Counted from the stretch's first letter, positions 1 through 12,089 are shown. The stretch is DNA of 64,000 nt from Thuidium tamariscinum (GCA_947034885.2 OX344755.2:2110501-2174500); one strand, 5' to 3'. Notes: a model not told the origin generated them from the letters alone. Made by a program: numbers and translations.

Positions 1-1185
1 CATCAAAAATGTGTCTAACAGCCTATTAAGTCAAATCTCAACTGTAAAAGCCTAAAAAATGACCTAGTACAAGACTAAACACTCCTAACAAACGCACCAA
101 AAATGTGAGTGATTGTAACTTCACCCTTGAACTAAAACTTAACACACGGGTTTTGATGGCAATTTTAAACAATAAATTCTAAGGTGATCAAAATAAGCGC
201 CTTTCAAGCAATGGACACTCAAATGATGTGATTTGTTCTTATAAAAGTCTAAAAAGTCTAAAAAGTCTAAAAATTAGTTTAGTTTATGAGTTAATGGTTA
301 GCTAATTGAATGTCAAAGTTTATGGATTCTAATCAAAGTTCTATCTAAACCTATCTCTAAATCTTGTTTTAAGGTTTCTAAAATGGTAAAGTAAGTGAAA
401 TTTGAAAATTCCTTTCAAAAGTTATGAAAGGATGAAAAAAACCACCTAAATTGCCCTTAGAACTTCATCCATTGTTTAAAAATAGCAAATTAGGTTGATT
501 TTACTCCAAATTTTATCCTTGAGCTCCTGACGAGTGAATTCTAGGCTTAGGTTTTATTTTATTTTTGATTTTGGGCTATTTTAAGAAAAGTTCATCCAAA
601 TGAGTTCTAACTTCATCCATCAATATCTCACTCAAAAATGAATGATTTTTCAAATGAAAAATGATTTTAGAATCCTATTTAGATTCTCTAAAAGATTCTT
701 TAATGGAATATCCCTTAAATTTTTTTCTCAAATTCTTAATTAAAAGGTTGGTTTATTTAATCTAATGATGAGTTTGATCTAAATTACTGTTTTTAGATGT
801 TTTGAAGAGTTTAAGTGAAAATTAAGAAATCTTCTTTCCAACGAAGTAAAAAGGTAAAAATTCTAAATTCTAACGAAAAAGTTATCAATGGATGAAGTTT
901 TGGTTTAAAGTTAAGCAAATAAAACTTCATCCATAAATTACTTGTGATCTAAATGAGTGTTTTAAGTTCCTAATTATCCTAAAACTTCTAAATCTATTCT
1001 AAAACTTCTAAATTCTATCAAAATTCTAAAATTCCTTTATTTTATACTTTTGAATGAAAATATCAATTTTTCATCCAAATTTCCAATATAGTTCATCCAA
1101 CTATTAAAGGTTCAAGTTTTAATGGTTTTCTAAAGAAAAATCTAATTTTTAGTTTTCTAAGGCTATTTTCTAATTTTTAAAGTCT
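1..1185. other. AT-rich intergenic DNA, nothing recognised
   Basis: No ORF with coding character, no inverted repeat and no RNA gene is visible. The stretch is low-complexity A/T-rich DNA with scattered short repeats such as three tandem copies of AAAAGTCT near 243-270. Confidence 0.6.
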
Positions 1186-1440
1186 AAATCAAATAAATCA
1201 AATCAAATCAAATCAAATCTTTGAAGATACTATTCCTTATTGTTTATTCAATTCCTCCATTAGTTTAATGTTCAAATTGAATCAAATCAAATCAAATCTT
1301 CCAAAAATACTATTTTTAATTGTTCATTCGATTCCCTTTAGTAGTTTAATGTTTAAATCAAATCAAATCAAATCAAATCTTCAAAAATACTATTCCCTAA
1401 TTGTTTTATCATTTTCCCTATTAGTTTAATGTTTAATTGT
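1186..1440. repeat. Minisatellite of about 80 bp, three units, each with a (TCAAA)n head
   Basis: Each unit starts with four or five TCAAA repeats, continues with a segment containing ATACTATT, and ends with TAGTTTAATGTT. Equivalent points lie near 1219, 1298 and 1379, a period of 80-81 bp. A fourth isolated TCAAA run is at about 1568-1591. It is a microsatellite embedded in a longer tandem repeat. Confidence 0.8.
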
Positions 1441-2505
1441 TAGTTTTGTTTTCTTCTATTTGTCTTATCAGGCCTAATAAGTCAACAAATGACAACTAAC
1501 CTAGCCTACTATTTCTAATAGAAACAAAACTAAATACTAAACAACAAACTAATGAATAGTAAAAGAATCAAAATCAAATCAAATCAAATCACATGACCCT
1601 ACCTAAATCAAATGCAAATATTCCCATAAAATATCTCCCAATTCCTTTAATCCAACATTCTAAATTCTCAAACTTCAAGTTTCCTTGTTCATTTGGTTGT
1701 TGGGATTTGATAGTTTGATGTGAGGTTTAGAAAAGTTAAACTTTGCTTTTGAAGACTTGTATTTGTTTTAGAGAATGAAAACCAAAGATTTAGGTGTCTA
1801 ATTACCCCCTTAGAACTAGCAAAGATTAGTCCAGCAATCAAAGTTGGAGTTGAGAGTTTAATTTAGATCAAATTAATTTAGATATGTACCTTTATTTTTG
1901 TCAAGTAGTCTTTGGCTCCAGTTTAATAGAGATGGCTTGTATTTTGTTTTGGTACCTCTGTTTGCTTACTTTTCTCCAATCTGTCTCCTTTTCCTCCAAT
2001 CACTTAGTCATTCAGTTAGTCACTCAGACAGACCAATCAATTTCCAATACAGTCAGGACCTCCCCGTCTTGGAATTTCAGTTTTGTTAATTGGGACCTCA
2101 ATTTATATATTGGAACCTGGATTAGCTTGGAATCTGTTGTACTGCCACTTCTCAATTTCATTGTTTAGTGACGGTCTAGTTCTAACTAAATTCTTTTAAT
2201 TTTTGAACTTTGATACTCTAATGAGGAAATTGAGAGAATTAAGGCAAATAATAATAAAAATTAACTAACTAATGAACTAACTAAATGACTAACTAATTTT
2301 TATGGGAAATTTTAGAAATAACGAAGAATTAAAGATGGCTAATTTTTATGGATTTTTGGAATAAAAAGACTAGCAACTAAAACCAAAACTAAACAATGAA
2401 TGGCAAGTTTAGAAACAAAGAATTTTCTTACACATGCATAGAAAAAATCAACGAAAATTTGGGTTTACTTAAAGACAAATTCTCACAAATTTTAGAATGA
2501 GCAAA
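1441..2505. other. AT-rich intergenic DNA, nothing recognised
   Basis: Contains two overlapping open frames near 1884-2168 with low-complexity hydrophobic translations and no family resemblance; they are treated as chance. Confidence 0.55.
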
Positions 2506-2681
2506 GTCAAAGCTTCGCCGTGTATGGGCAACCCCAAGTGTAGTAGTATAATTTCTTTAAAATTGAAGTTTTGTAGAGTCAAAGCTTCGCCGTGCGGAGA
2601 CAGCCCCAAATTTTAACGGTTGATTTTAAAGAAATCAAGGATTAAAGACCTATAGCTCCGCCATGTGGGGGCAACCCAAGC
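2506..2681. repeat. Three copies of a GC-rich motif spaced about 70 bp
   Basis: The motif GCTTCGCCGTG followed by GGGCAACCCCAA (with variation) occurs at about 2506-2540, 2577-2610 and 2647-2681. It stands out in AT-rich surroundings. The regular spacing suggests tandem duplication of a unit whose GC core was kept while the rest diverged. Confidence 0.7.
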
Positions 2682-2733
2682 ACTAACAGTAAACAGTGTC
2701 AAAAGACAAAATTAGTATTTTAAGGTTCTTAGA

Positions 2734-2778
2734 TGTTGAAGGAGATATATATGACAATGTTTAAGCTAAACTTCAACA
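2734..2778. other. Hairpin 1 of a pair: 8-bp stem, 29-nt conserved loop
   Basis: TGTTGAAG at 2734-2741 pairs with CTTCAACA at 2771-2778. The 29-nt loop contains ATGACAATGTTTAA. The partner at 2818-2860 has the same loop length and core but different, still complementary stem bases. Confidence 0.65.
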
Positions 2779-2817
2779 CTAAATTCCTCAAAATGTCAAG
2801 GTTGTTGTCACTTAAAC

Positions 2818-2860
2818 ACCAAAGGAGGTACACATGACAATGTTTAAACCGAACTTTGGT
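2818..2860. other. Hairpin 2 of the pair: 7-bp stem, 29-nt conserved loop
   Basis: ACCAAAG at 2818-2824 pairs with CTTTGGT at 2854-2860. The loop matches that of hairpin 1 at 23 of 29 positions. Four of seven stem positions differ from hairpin 1, each with a compensating change. Further short stems follow: GAGGC/GCCTC near 3066 and GAAGG/CCTTC near 3112. Confidence 0.65.
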
Positions 2861-5800
2861 ATTTAAAATTCAAATTTTGTTATACAACAAAATTTGAGCT
2901 AGATAATTAATTTAACTTACTTTTGGCAAGGTCAAGCCTCATCGCTTTAAGTGTATTAATACTAAATGTTGTTGTAAGTACTACAAAATATTAGTTTCAA
3001 ACGATTTTAAGCAATTAGAGCTTTGGAGGTCTATTCCTTCCAAACTCTATCAGAATAAAGATAATTGAGGCTTTGGCCTCTAATACAAAAGTAGAAAATA
3101 AGAATTAATTGAAGGGGCCCTAAGCCTTCAAAGTTTCAACAATAAAACACAAAATAAGCTTGGCTAAAATCTTTGGTCCAAGTTGTGTTTCGACCATGTC
3201 GTTAGCACAAAACAAGAGCAAAAGAACAAAGTGTCGGTGCACAAAAGAAAAAGGTATTGGCAAACTCGAGGGGGGCCCTTATATACCTATGGCCAGTCCC
3301 TCCCTAGTAAATTGCCAGTGAAAATACTTTGTTACTTTTTCCTTTAAAATATCCTAATGTAATTTCAAAATAATACTTGTTTAATGGTGGAAGTTCTTGG
3401 AAACACCCCTATTTAGCTAATAAAATCTTGGCCAAATCAAATCCAAGATCTTAACTCAAGATATTTTGAAATTAACCCTAATCTACCTAAATATTTTGCA
3501 AATTAACCAAAAGTTATTTTGAAAATTGTCTTTCTTTAGCTTAAAGATGATTTTTTACCCAAAAAAGAAATCTTGACCAAATCCAATTTTTGATTTTTCA
3601 AGAGATATTTCCAAAATCACTTTTAATTAACTACAATTAACGATTAAAAAGTCAAACTAAGAGCTGACCCTCTCTATCTTTTAGGGAACAACCCGAAACG
3701 GAAATCCGTCTACGTCATTGTCTACAAAAGACCCCAATTAGCCACAAGGACCCTTTATCCCTCACTCCTAGGCCGTTTGTATACCCAATTTGGAATTACG
3801 GTAACTCCAATTAAAAGTTAAAAATGTAACTTTTAGGATTTGCACATTTTGATGAATCTGTTAGGCCGGGGTTGTTAGGAATGTCTGTGAGAGCAAGGAA
3901 TGTCTCCCCATTTGCATCAATCAAACATCATTCGCTCTTGATACGCCGGTCAACCTGCAGCCAATCTGTAAATTCTGTTGAAATTTGATGTGAATACTGG
4001 TTCTGATAGTTGGGAATGTCAGAATGTCTTTAAATTTGATTGGTCATTTATTAAACACACAAAAACTTATCCTAATTTTTAGTGAGATTTTACCGCAACA
4101 TACATAATTTCTAGGAATTTATGAATATGTTTATGTGCGGTTGACTTCCCATGGAGTCAACGTGGAATTCTAGAAAAATCCGAAATAAATTGGATAACAT
4201 CTAGGGCACTCCTAGATTTTAAGTGTAAGTTCCCAGCTACCTTGCACTTGTCTATTTTTAGTAATTTGGAATTATTTTGCCCAATTGGACAATTTAATTT
4301 CCGATACTCAAGGATCTTGGACAATTGTTTGATTCTCATTCGCTCCTAGCATGCTCCTACCCTTGGAACACCTTTTTGTAGTTTTCAATTTCCAATTCCT
4401 CCATCTTCTATATCTTGATATTTCAATTCTCTAAGTTACTTGTAAAAATCTTACCTCTAAATCCAATTTACATTAGAATTGAATTTAGGCCTTGGTAAAC
4501 CTTCTCGACTTATAATAGACTCTATTGGCTTAGTCAATATGTCATGTGCATCCTTAAAAGGTTTATTTTGTACAAATAGATACTAGGACTGACTAACTCT
4601 CATTCTCTTACTTCTTTCGGAATTACTAAATATTTTCTCAAACTCACTTCTAAGACTTAGAATGATGAAAATTCTTAAAATTAGGAATTTTCCACCTTCT
4701 AAGATGGTTCTTTACCATTTTGGTAGAAACTACTACCAAATCTCTCCTAGTACTCTTTTTATGTATTTTTTCTTATATATTTGAATTAAATTTTGCAAAA
4801 TATTCGCCAAAAATGGATCCAGAGTTCCAAGTGCCAACTTGAGGGCTCATAGTACTGAGACGTATCTAGGTATAGAAACACATTTGCATGACTGCCCCAT
4901 TATAATTCCTCGCTGTCCAGATCAAAATTACAATTGGTATCTGATCTCGTATGAAGGAACTTACCTCAGCTAAATTCACACATGCTTACTTGACTGAACC
5001 CACGATTAGAAGCCAAATCGCACCCCATCCCACAATAGATTCCTAACTGGACTAGGTGCCTCGGCTGGAAGAATTCAACATCACAATGACATTTGTAAAT
5101 AAGGCAGATCTACAGGCGGTACCCACACTCCAATTAACTTAGAAAACTCAAGTAGTCAACCCTTATTACTTTCTTTGTCCGGTAAGTTTGTCGATCATCT
5201 AAACTAGGTCTTCGTGTTATTTTAGATACCCCCAATCTCAATCTCTTAATATTTCCTACATGTCGATTAAGAGGATCCGTGACTCCATGAGCACGTCCAC
5301 TAGTCCACACATTACAAAAATCTCACATCTTCCAACAAAACGCTTGCCACCTAAAACCTAAAGGATGCAAAAGGTGTGAAGTTTTCAAAAACGTAACTCC
5401 AACAAAGAGTAGGTTTCGATGCGGATATTTGAACGCAGTCGTAATCCAAAGGATACTACACTAGTCCACCTTGGCGCTAGCTTGTGCAAGGAAAGTGAGT
5501 GAAGAAGCTAGTGAATTGGGGACAAAGTGTGAGCTAAGCTTTTGTTTCCCGGACATTACTAGAATTCTTATGTCAAAGTAAAGCAATGATGTCTATCAAT
5601 TTGAATGCTCGTAAACTTGTAACTACAATAAATTTTGGCTCTATCTCAATAAGGCAAACACTATCCAACCCTGAAGTACAATTTTAGTTCTGTAATATAT
5701 TGTCCAATTCCTACAGATACACACACAGTTCCCACTGCAATGTAGAATATTAAGTAAACTATTAAAACATCTCTAACTCAACGAAGGCAAGAATGTAAGA

Positions 5801-6863
5801 ATTGACAATGGAATTCATGGTTACAGGATTTGTTGATTAAATACTTGTAAATCAGTAGGATGGCATAGTACCAGCCTTGAGCTCCAAGACTTTTGTACCC
5901 CTCATTGAGTCGTTGTTGTTGCATAAACAATTCCAAACTCATTCCACAATCGTCTTCACCTACGGGTCTCCTAGCTTGTCCTATAATTGCACTCCAATTC
6001 CATTCCAAATTGATCAACATTTAATTTAAGTAGACATTCCTAATTGCAAGTTTGCAACCTTCTAAAAATTCACATATTGAGTTCAGGAATGTACACCTCA
6101 AAATCAGATCTTGTGTCCGTTTAGGTCATTAAAAAATAACACCGTGAACCCTCATAACTCTTGGGAAGGCGAAGCAAATAATTCAAATTCTTGCTTACCA
6201 ATAGGAGAGTACTTCCAGCGGTTCTAATGTTATCTGTTTGTGGTGTTGTAAACAACTAAGTCTATATCATCATTCATCAACATGATCATGCGCACAAAAA
6301 AGGTCAAAATTTGATTTCAGAATCACCAACTGAAATCTTGTAAACAACTGGATAGCGACATACTAGAATTCTAATGTATGAATTATGAAGTCATATTCCT
6401 AATAACACACTGGGATATTGATTGATCACTCTCCATAGTTAGTAATTTATTAATGTGCATATTGAATCAACATTACAAATGATCGAGGACGACAATGATC
6501 ATCAATATGATAAGCATATGTTGAAGGCATATATTCAGGAATTGAAAGGCATATATATACAGGATGATTCCTAACATCCTACACACGAGCTCCAAAAATG
6601 AAAGAGTTAGAAGACGATGATCAAGACTTTGAAGTCACTATCAAAGTCCCAAACTAAGGATCGGAGAAAAATTCTCAAAGAGTACCTGCAGAAAACGCTA
6701 GTCGCATGGCTAGCTCTAGTTTGAGCTCACTGTTTGCTACTTGCAATTGGATGAGCACTAAATGCACTTGTATAACTGAACGTATCCGCACGCACATGAG
6801 CCTCTTTGCATGAAAGACCTTGGCTTCTGCATTAGGGAAAATATGGACTCTATGGAAGGCCGC
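2861..6863. other. About 4 kb without a recognisable gene
   Basis: No ORF over 80 codons has a recognisable product; those at 4157-4339, 5778-6020 and 6675-6872 look random. Base composition is less AT-rich than the first 2.5 kb, so decayed mobile DNA is possible. I found no terminal repeats and make no call. Confidence 0.5.
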
Positions 6864-8700
6864 TAAGAGCATCTCCTGTAGCCCGTTTAAACAGCCCTTC
6901 CAACATGTTTTTGAATGGCCTAGGAAAATCGGATCCCCAACAGCACTGTAGATGGAGATGTAGAGGTGCGGGGCCTCTAGATTACATCTCTATCCCACTC
7001 AAATTTCCATTTCTACAAGGGACCTTCACGGCCCTGCTTGGCCATCAGATTCTTTATTTTGATTAGTCAAGGGTGAAATTGTTGACAAAGTTGCCATTGT
7101 GGAAGCTACAAGTATTTTCCATGGTCGCCTCACCGTCTTTGAACTCTTTGTCCCATGTCTCTACGGCACCTACAACAAGGGTGACAACGGCAACTCCAAT
7201 ATAGAAGCGCAAGAATTACATCACTGATGAGGAGATTCAATTGTGCAGAATTGTAGATCATTTTTGTGTATTTTGCAGGATCCTATAGTTGGTATTGGAC
7301 AACGAAATGGGAATTTTTGGGAGCATATTACTCTTCACTACAATGAGTGCAAGTGTGAAGGAAGTGGAGAGTGACCAGCAAGGAGCTTGGAGAGCAAGTG
7401 GGGCTCCATCAAGCACGATGTTTTAAAATTTTGTGGTATTTATCAACAAGTGAAGGACTTGGATATTAGTGGAACCTCTGAAGAAGACTTGTGCATCCAT
7501 GCTCTTAGCTTGTATCAACACAAGCATCTGGAGAAGAAGAAATTTGCCTACTTTGAGTTTGGCTCATTTTGAGGGAGTGCCTACGTTGGAGTGAGGTGCG
7601 GGAAGAAGTGCGGCAAACTAGCACAATGCCAAGGACAGCTCAAGCTCAAAGCATAGTGACGGACCAAGATGAGGAGTTCAATTATGATGTATCCTCAAGG
7701 GTTGAAGTTTCACCGATGTCTACTCCGAATCCCCCCTCACCACAGAATAATCTTAGGCCTTTGAAGCGGCCACAGGGTTCACAAAATGCTAAAGAAGATG
7801 AGCGAATGATGCGTGGTCAAGAGTCAACAATGCGAGCTCAAGTTGATGCAACACTAGAATTGACAACTACAACACGAGAGAAGTCATGTATTTTACTTGA
7901 CCAATCTGTTTTGATGCTTTTTTCAGTGTCCAAGGCAAGCTTAGACAATAAAAAAGCTTGTGAATATATCTTAAACACCGAAGAAGGGAGGAAATGGATA
8001 AATTGAAATGTTGATTAGAAGAGAAAAAAAACTAGATGCTCTAAAGGCCGCTGCAGTTGTAGCTGAAACTAGAGAAGTAGGTAGTGTGGAGGTGGACGTT
8101 GGAGAGTAGATGGCCAATATAAGCCAACAATATGTAAATGGAGTGGGGATGGTGAATCCAAATAGGGTGGGTGCCTCTCCAACAAGTGATTCACGTAGCA
8201 GAGTATTTCTTCCTCCATCGACTGCAGCTTCAAGCTTTATTTTCCCATCACGACAACATTGGCAAGAGCGGGTGAATCTTCAACCGCCACAAGTCAATTT
8301 GGAGGACCAACACATGGCAAGAGAAGAATTCGAACACACTACCTCAAGATATGTGTGGCCACGACATAATGACTTCAACATTAACAATACCCACAATAGG
8401 ATGACAAAGCAACATCAAGATCAATTTTGGGGTAATAGTCTACTCCACTGAACTAGATAGCAGCCAACACCAAGCCAAGTTGGATATCATTTCAATCACT
8501 CACATGTTCTCCCATACTCCCCCTACTCACATAATGTAGTACTAGGTAGTATAGATCCTAGACTACTACATAGGTATGATTTACAATCAAGCCAAAATAG
8601 TCTAACAAGATTTGATAGTCAAGAAGAGAATCACGACATGAGTGTGGATCAACATTCAAATGTGCTGTTCAATTTGAACAATTCACAATTCTACTAGTCA
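6864..8700 (+). mobile_element. Decayed PIF/Harbinger element with Myb/SANT-type ORF1 remnant
   Basis: The left end is TAA (6864-6866) followed by GAGCATCTCCTGTAGCCCG, matching the TWA target site and GAGCATC-type ends of plant PIF/Harbinger elements; the element at 24957-25915 has a similar end. Inside is a degraded plus-strand gene described separately. No DDE transposase was found and no convincing right terminus could be placed, so the end coordinate is approximate. Confidence 0.55.
7205..8451 (+). pseudogene. Myb/SANT-like protein with NAM-associated C-terminal region (Harbinger ORF1 type), frame-disrupted
   Basis: Translated pieces fit the plant family with a Myb/SANT-like N-terminus and a NAM-associated C-terminal domain (PF14303-like). 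They include ITDEEIQLC (about 7,210-7,250), DPIVGIGQ...FWEHI..HY (7,280-7,340), a piece with LESKWGSIKHDVLKFCGIYQ (7384-7572), and one with LRECLRWSEV then a PLKRPQGSQNAKED motif (7569-8006). A Gln/Asn-rich tail lies at 8110-8451. These pieces fall in different frames, so the copy is not translatable as it stands. Such proteins are encoded beside the transposase in PIF/Harbinger elements, and domesticated host copies also exist. Given the GAGCATC/TAA end upstream, a transposon origin is favoured. Confidence 0.65.
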
Positions 8701-9337
8701 TTAATAAAAAAAAAAAAAGCCATTAAGTGTTCTTTCAATGTTCACAGACAAATCTATTCTACTATTCAAACATTTACAAAAGAAAAATATTTTTAAGAAA
8801 AACAATGACATTCACAACAAATATGAAGCAAAGAAAACTAAAATGACCATCTCCAAAATCAAAATGTCAATGAAAGCAAAAAGAATCACTCATAAACAAC
8901 AAAACAAATAAAACTCTAGCACACAAAACAAAAAAACTAGATGAAACACAAAATCAATAGAAGAACTCCCCAAAGAATAAACAAAGAACAAAAAAATCCC
9001 AAACAAAAAAGAATCCTATTCTCAAAAAACTCTCATTAATCACAATTGCCCAAATTTCAACAAATACTTGCCTTCTCCAACGTGAAATGGTCCCAAAACT
9101 TGAGAATGCTTGCCTTGAAATCCAATTAAGCACCCTATGAAAAAAAATAGAAAATAGGAAGCCTAAGCCTATTTTTCTAAAAATAAAGAGATAAATCACT
9201 TGGAAAATCGTGGAAAACTGTCAAAGTGTCTAATGGCCTCCAAATTTCACACATGGGTGCCTTGAACTACCAAGAACATGTGGACGAAGTTTTGATCCAT
9301 TCCAATAATCCAATTAAAATTTGTGGTGAATTTTGCC
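8701..9337. other. A-rich intergenic DNA
   Basis: A long A-rich stretch with a poly-A run near 8706-8718. The minus-strand open frame at 8954-9199 is low-complexity (F/I/W-rich) and not credible as a gene. Confidence 0.5.
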
Positions 9338-9618
9338 ATTAGGAGGGATTTGAGGACTGCAAAGAGCCGTTTCGGGACTATTCCCGAAACTGGTCTAGGA
9401 ACGGCTGGCCGCTGGTCAGCATTTAAAATTTAAAAAAAAATAAAATTTGGGTCCTGAAATATGAAAAAAAGTCCAAAAAAATTTCGAAAAAAAAAATTGA
9501 TGACGTGGCACGGTCTCGACCACGTCGGATTCCTACAGAACTACGTTTCCGCGGCTGTTTTCGCGATTTTGGGCTGTGGGAACTCATAGGCTCCCAGAGC
9601 CTTCAAATCCCTCCTAAT
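9338..9618. mobile_element. MITE with ATTAGGAGGGATTTGA ends (copy 1)
   Basis: Inverted ends ATTAGGAGGGATTTGA at 9338 and the reverse complement ending at 9618. The interior holds a self-complementary GGGACTATTCCCGAAAC segment, a TCCTGAAATATGAAAA(AT)AAGTCC motif, and a GACGTGGCA...CGACCACGT segment. All of these recur in the copy at about 24998-25283, so this is a repeat family. No clear target duplication; superfamily not assigned. Confidence 0.75.
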
Positions 9619-9850
9619 GTACTGTGACTATTGTGTATTGTCCTTAGTGCATTATTGAGAGTTATTTTGAGTGACAATGTTTCTTTTAGTATAAGGTGTT
9701 TACAATTTATTTTGGTGTTTTTTTTTGGTGCTTGAATTAGTCATAGGTAAGGACATTGTGAAATATTGTTTTATTATTTGTATTGCTTTATATTTTATTT
9801 TAGTACCATATTTTCTTGTGTTGTTGATTCTCTTTGATCTTTTATGTTTT

Positions 9851-9905
9851 TGAAAGTATTTTTATGTGTTTGAAAGCATTTTTATGTGTTTGAAAGTATT
9901 TTTAT
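9851..9905. repeat. 20-bp minisatellite, left arm (3 units)
   Basis: Units of GTATTTTTATGTGTTTGAAA with small variation. The mirrored tract on the other arm has six units. Confidence 0.8.
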
Positions 9906-10068
9906 TTGTTGTATGTGTTATTTTTGGAAAGTACTTTTACTTTGGAGTATACTTTTATTTTATTAGTTTTGGATATATAATGAAGTATAATGAGCTTTCT
10001 TTTGTACATTCTTTCTCATTTGTTGGGCTTTTAGTTTTCTACATATTATATATATTTCCTTTCCTTTT

Positions 10069-10512
10069 GTGTATCACATTTTCTTCTCTGTGGCTTCTTC
10101 TTCAAACTCTAAGGGACGTAAAAACAAAAATTCAAAGAGATCTAAACCACGTGAGTATGGGAAAGTGGAAGGGAGGAGAGTTTTGGAAGATGACAATGTC
10201 TATGAATTATGTTTCAATGACGTTGGATCTGTTGGTTGTACGTACTTTCTTCATCGCAAGCGGCAACGTCATTTGATAATGTATGTTATTCCTTATCCAT
10301 TCACCTTAAGGAATCAAACTTTTAGAAAGTTATTTAATAATGAGGATGTTGAACTTTTTAAAGGGATGATTATACATGAGTGTCACAAGATTTGCAGTAA
10401 TTGCCTTGATAAATATAAAGAGGAAGGGCAAAGATGTAAAGTGTGCCCAAATCTTGCAAATTTGGATTACCAAATTTATTGCAAGCCTATGTTGAATTCA
10501 TGGGTTTGTTGA
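10069..10512 (+). CDS. Unrecognised Cys-rich protein ORF, left arm
   Basis: A 147-residue ORF that I cannot assign. The N-terminus (about residues 10-30) is Ser/Lys/Asn-rich and basic. A central part contains YFLHRKRQRHLIMYVIPYP. Residues 105-126 have a C-x3-C-x2-C-x10-C-x2-C pattern preceded by His, suggesting a small zinc-binding module. A second ORF follows in the same frame at 10690. An identical copy lies on the opposite arm at 12090-12533. Composition is far less random than in chance ORFs nearby. The true start, and whether the two ORFs belong to one spliced gene, is open. An overlapping frame from 9866 is F/Y-rich and probably not coding. Confidence 0.5.
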   Translation: MYHIFFSVASSSNSKGRKNKNSKRSKPREYGKVEGRRVLEDDNVYELCFNDVGSVGCTYFLHRKRQRHLIMYVIPYPFTLRNQTFRKLFNNEDVELFKGMIIHECHKICSNCLDKYKEEGQRCKVCPNLANLDYQIYCKPMLNSWVC

Positions 10513-10689
10513 GGGTTCATAATTGAATCTTTAATAGATTATCATAGAGTTGTTGAAGGGTGCAAAGAGTATATTGCGAAAGAAAGGAATAATGCACTTC
10601 CAAGATTAGTTATACAATGTGAAGTAGAATTAAATTGCACCTTATATACCTCTACTAGTGAAGTTCTAAATTTACCAACAGGAATAACA

Positions 10690-11097
10690 ATGCACATTAG
10701 TTATTCAAATATACCAAGTCAAAATAACACAAGGACTCATACAATACCATATTGGAAATTGAGAGAATATAATAATGACGAATATAAGTGGGAAGACATT
10801 TTCCAAGATGAAAATTTAGTACCTACTATTTCCCAATCAACTGTAATATTTGATGGTATCAAAATTACCCTTGACACTAAAGACTTGGAATTGGAGCATG
10901 TTATTTTAATTTATGTTCCGTGTATGTTAAGTGAAGGTATTTATAACTCTACATTGAGGTTGGAAAATGTTTACTATAAAGGGGCTCTTGTATATGGAAA
11001 GAAAAGTGAAAAAAAAGCAAAAAATTCACAACGTGGAAATTACAAAAATATTAGTCATGGTTATTCTTCAAATATAGGGATGAATACCATTGGATGA
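10690..11097 (+). CDS. Unrecognised protein ORF, left arm
   Basis: 135 residues, acidic to neutral in the middle (WEDIFQDENLVPTI, LDTKDLELEHVILIYVPC), with a Lys-rich tail (KKSEKKAKNSQ). No family recognised. It lies 178 bp after the Cys-rich ORF in the same frame, so it could be a second exon or a separate gene. The copy on the other arm (11505-11912) differs by one residue (Ile/Thr) near the C-terminus. Confidence 0.45.
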   Translation: MHISYSNIPSQNNTRTHTIPYWKLREYNNDEYKWEDIFQDENLVPTISQSTVIFDGIKITLDTKDLELEHVILIYVPCMLSEGIYNSTLRLENVYYKGALVYGKKSEKKAKNSQRGNYKNISHGYSSNIGMNTIG

Positions 11098-11504
11098 GGT
11101 TTTTCTATAGATATTAAAAGTAGAAGGATTTAGCAATAAAATTGACTTAGTTACAGTCATTGTGCTTTTTTCAAGTTAGAATGGGTAAATGTATTATACA
11201 AGTAAAGATTTATGATTTGAAAGGATTAGACAATGTTTTATAAAATGCCGATATTTATAATCATGAATCATAAAATTTTGACTTAAAGCATATTGCTACT
11301 TTTATGAAATCACTAAACAATTAATGAAAGAAAATTGAAATGTCTATTGTCCATGACTATTTTGTGGATCTAGTGTATACCAATATTTTTTATGTGGAAT
11401 TCCAGTACGTCTCTAAGTTTGAGCTGTCAGTTGATTCTATACTCTAGGTTTTAACTACTTTTATTATCAATAGAAAAAACACTTTTAATATCTATAGAAA
11501 AACC

Positions 11505-11912
11505 TCATCCAATGGTATTCATCCCTGTATTTGAAGAATAACCATGACTAATATTTTTGTAATTTCCACGTTGTGAATTTTTTGCTTTTTTTTCACTTTT
11601 CTTTCCATATACAAGAGCCCCTTTATAGTAAACATTTTCCAACCTCAATGTAGAGTTATAAATACCTTCACTTAACATACACGGAACATAAATTAAAATA
11701 ACATGCTCCAATTCCAAGTCTTTAGTGTCAAGGGTAATTTTGATACCATCAAATATTACAGTTGATTGGGAAATAGTAGGTACTAAATTTTCATCTTGGA
11801 AAATGTCTTCCCACTTATATTCGTCATTATTATATTCTCTCAATTTCCAATATGGTATTGTATGAGTCCTTGTGTTATTTTGACTTGGTATATTTGAATA
11901 ACTAATGTGCAT
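11505..11912 (-). CDS. Unrecognised protein ORF, right arm copy
   Basis: Mirror copy of the 135-residue ORF at 10690-11097, differing by one residue. Being on the opposite strand and convergent with it, simultaneous transcription of both arms would produce complementary RNAs. Confidence 0.45.
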   Translation of the reverse strand: MHISYSNIPSQNNTRTHTIPYWKLREYNNDEYKWEDIFQDENLVPTISQSTVIFDGIKITLDTKDLELEHVILIYVPCMLSEGIYNSTLRLENVYYKGALVYGKKSEKKAKNSQRGNYKNISHGYSSNTGMNTIG

Positions 11913-12089
11913 TGTTATTCCTGTTGGTAAATTTAGAACTTCACTAGTAGAGGTATATAAGGTGCAATTTAATTCTACTTCACATTGTATAACTAATCTT
12001 GGAAGTGCATTATTCCTTTCTTTCGCAATATACTCTTTGCACCCTTCAACAACTCTATGATAATCTATTAAAGATTCAATTATGAACCC

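Noticed and set aside
1884-2168. Open frames of 94 and 63 codons on the plus strand
   Set aside because: Overlapping frames with hydrophobic low-complexity translations in AT-rich DNA; no start context, homologue or splice partner.
4935-4946. TGGTATCTGATC, resembling a retrotransposon primer-binding site
   Set aside because: Two mismatches in twelve, no terminal repeat found on either side and no recognisable element proteins nearby.
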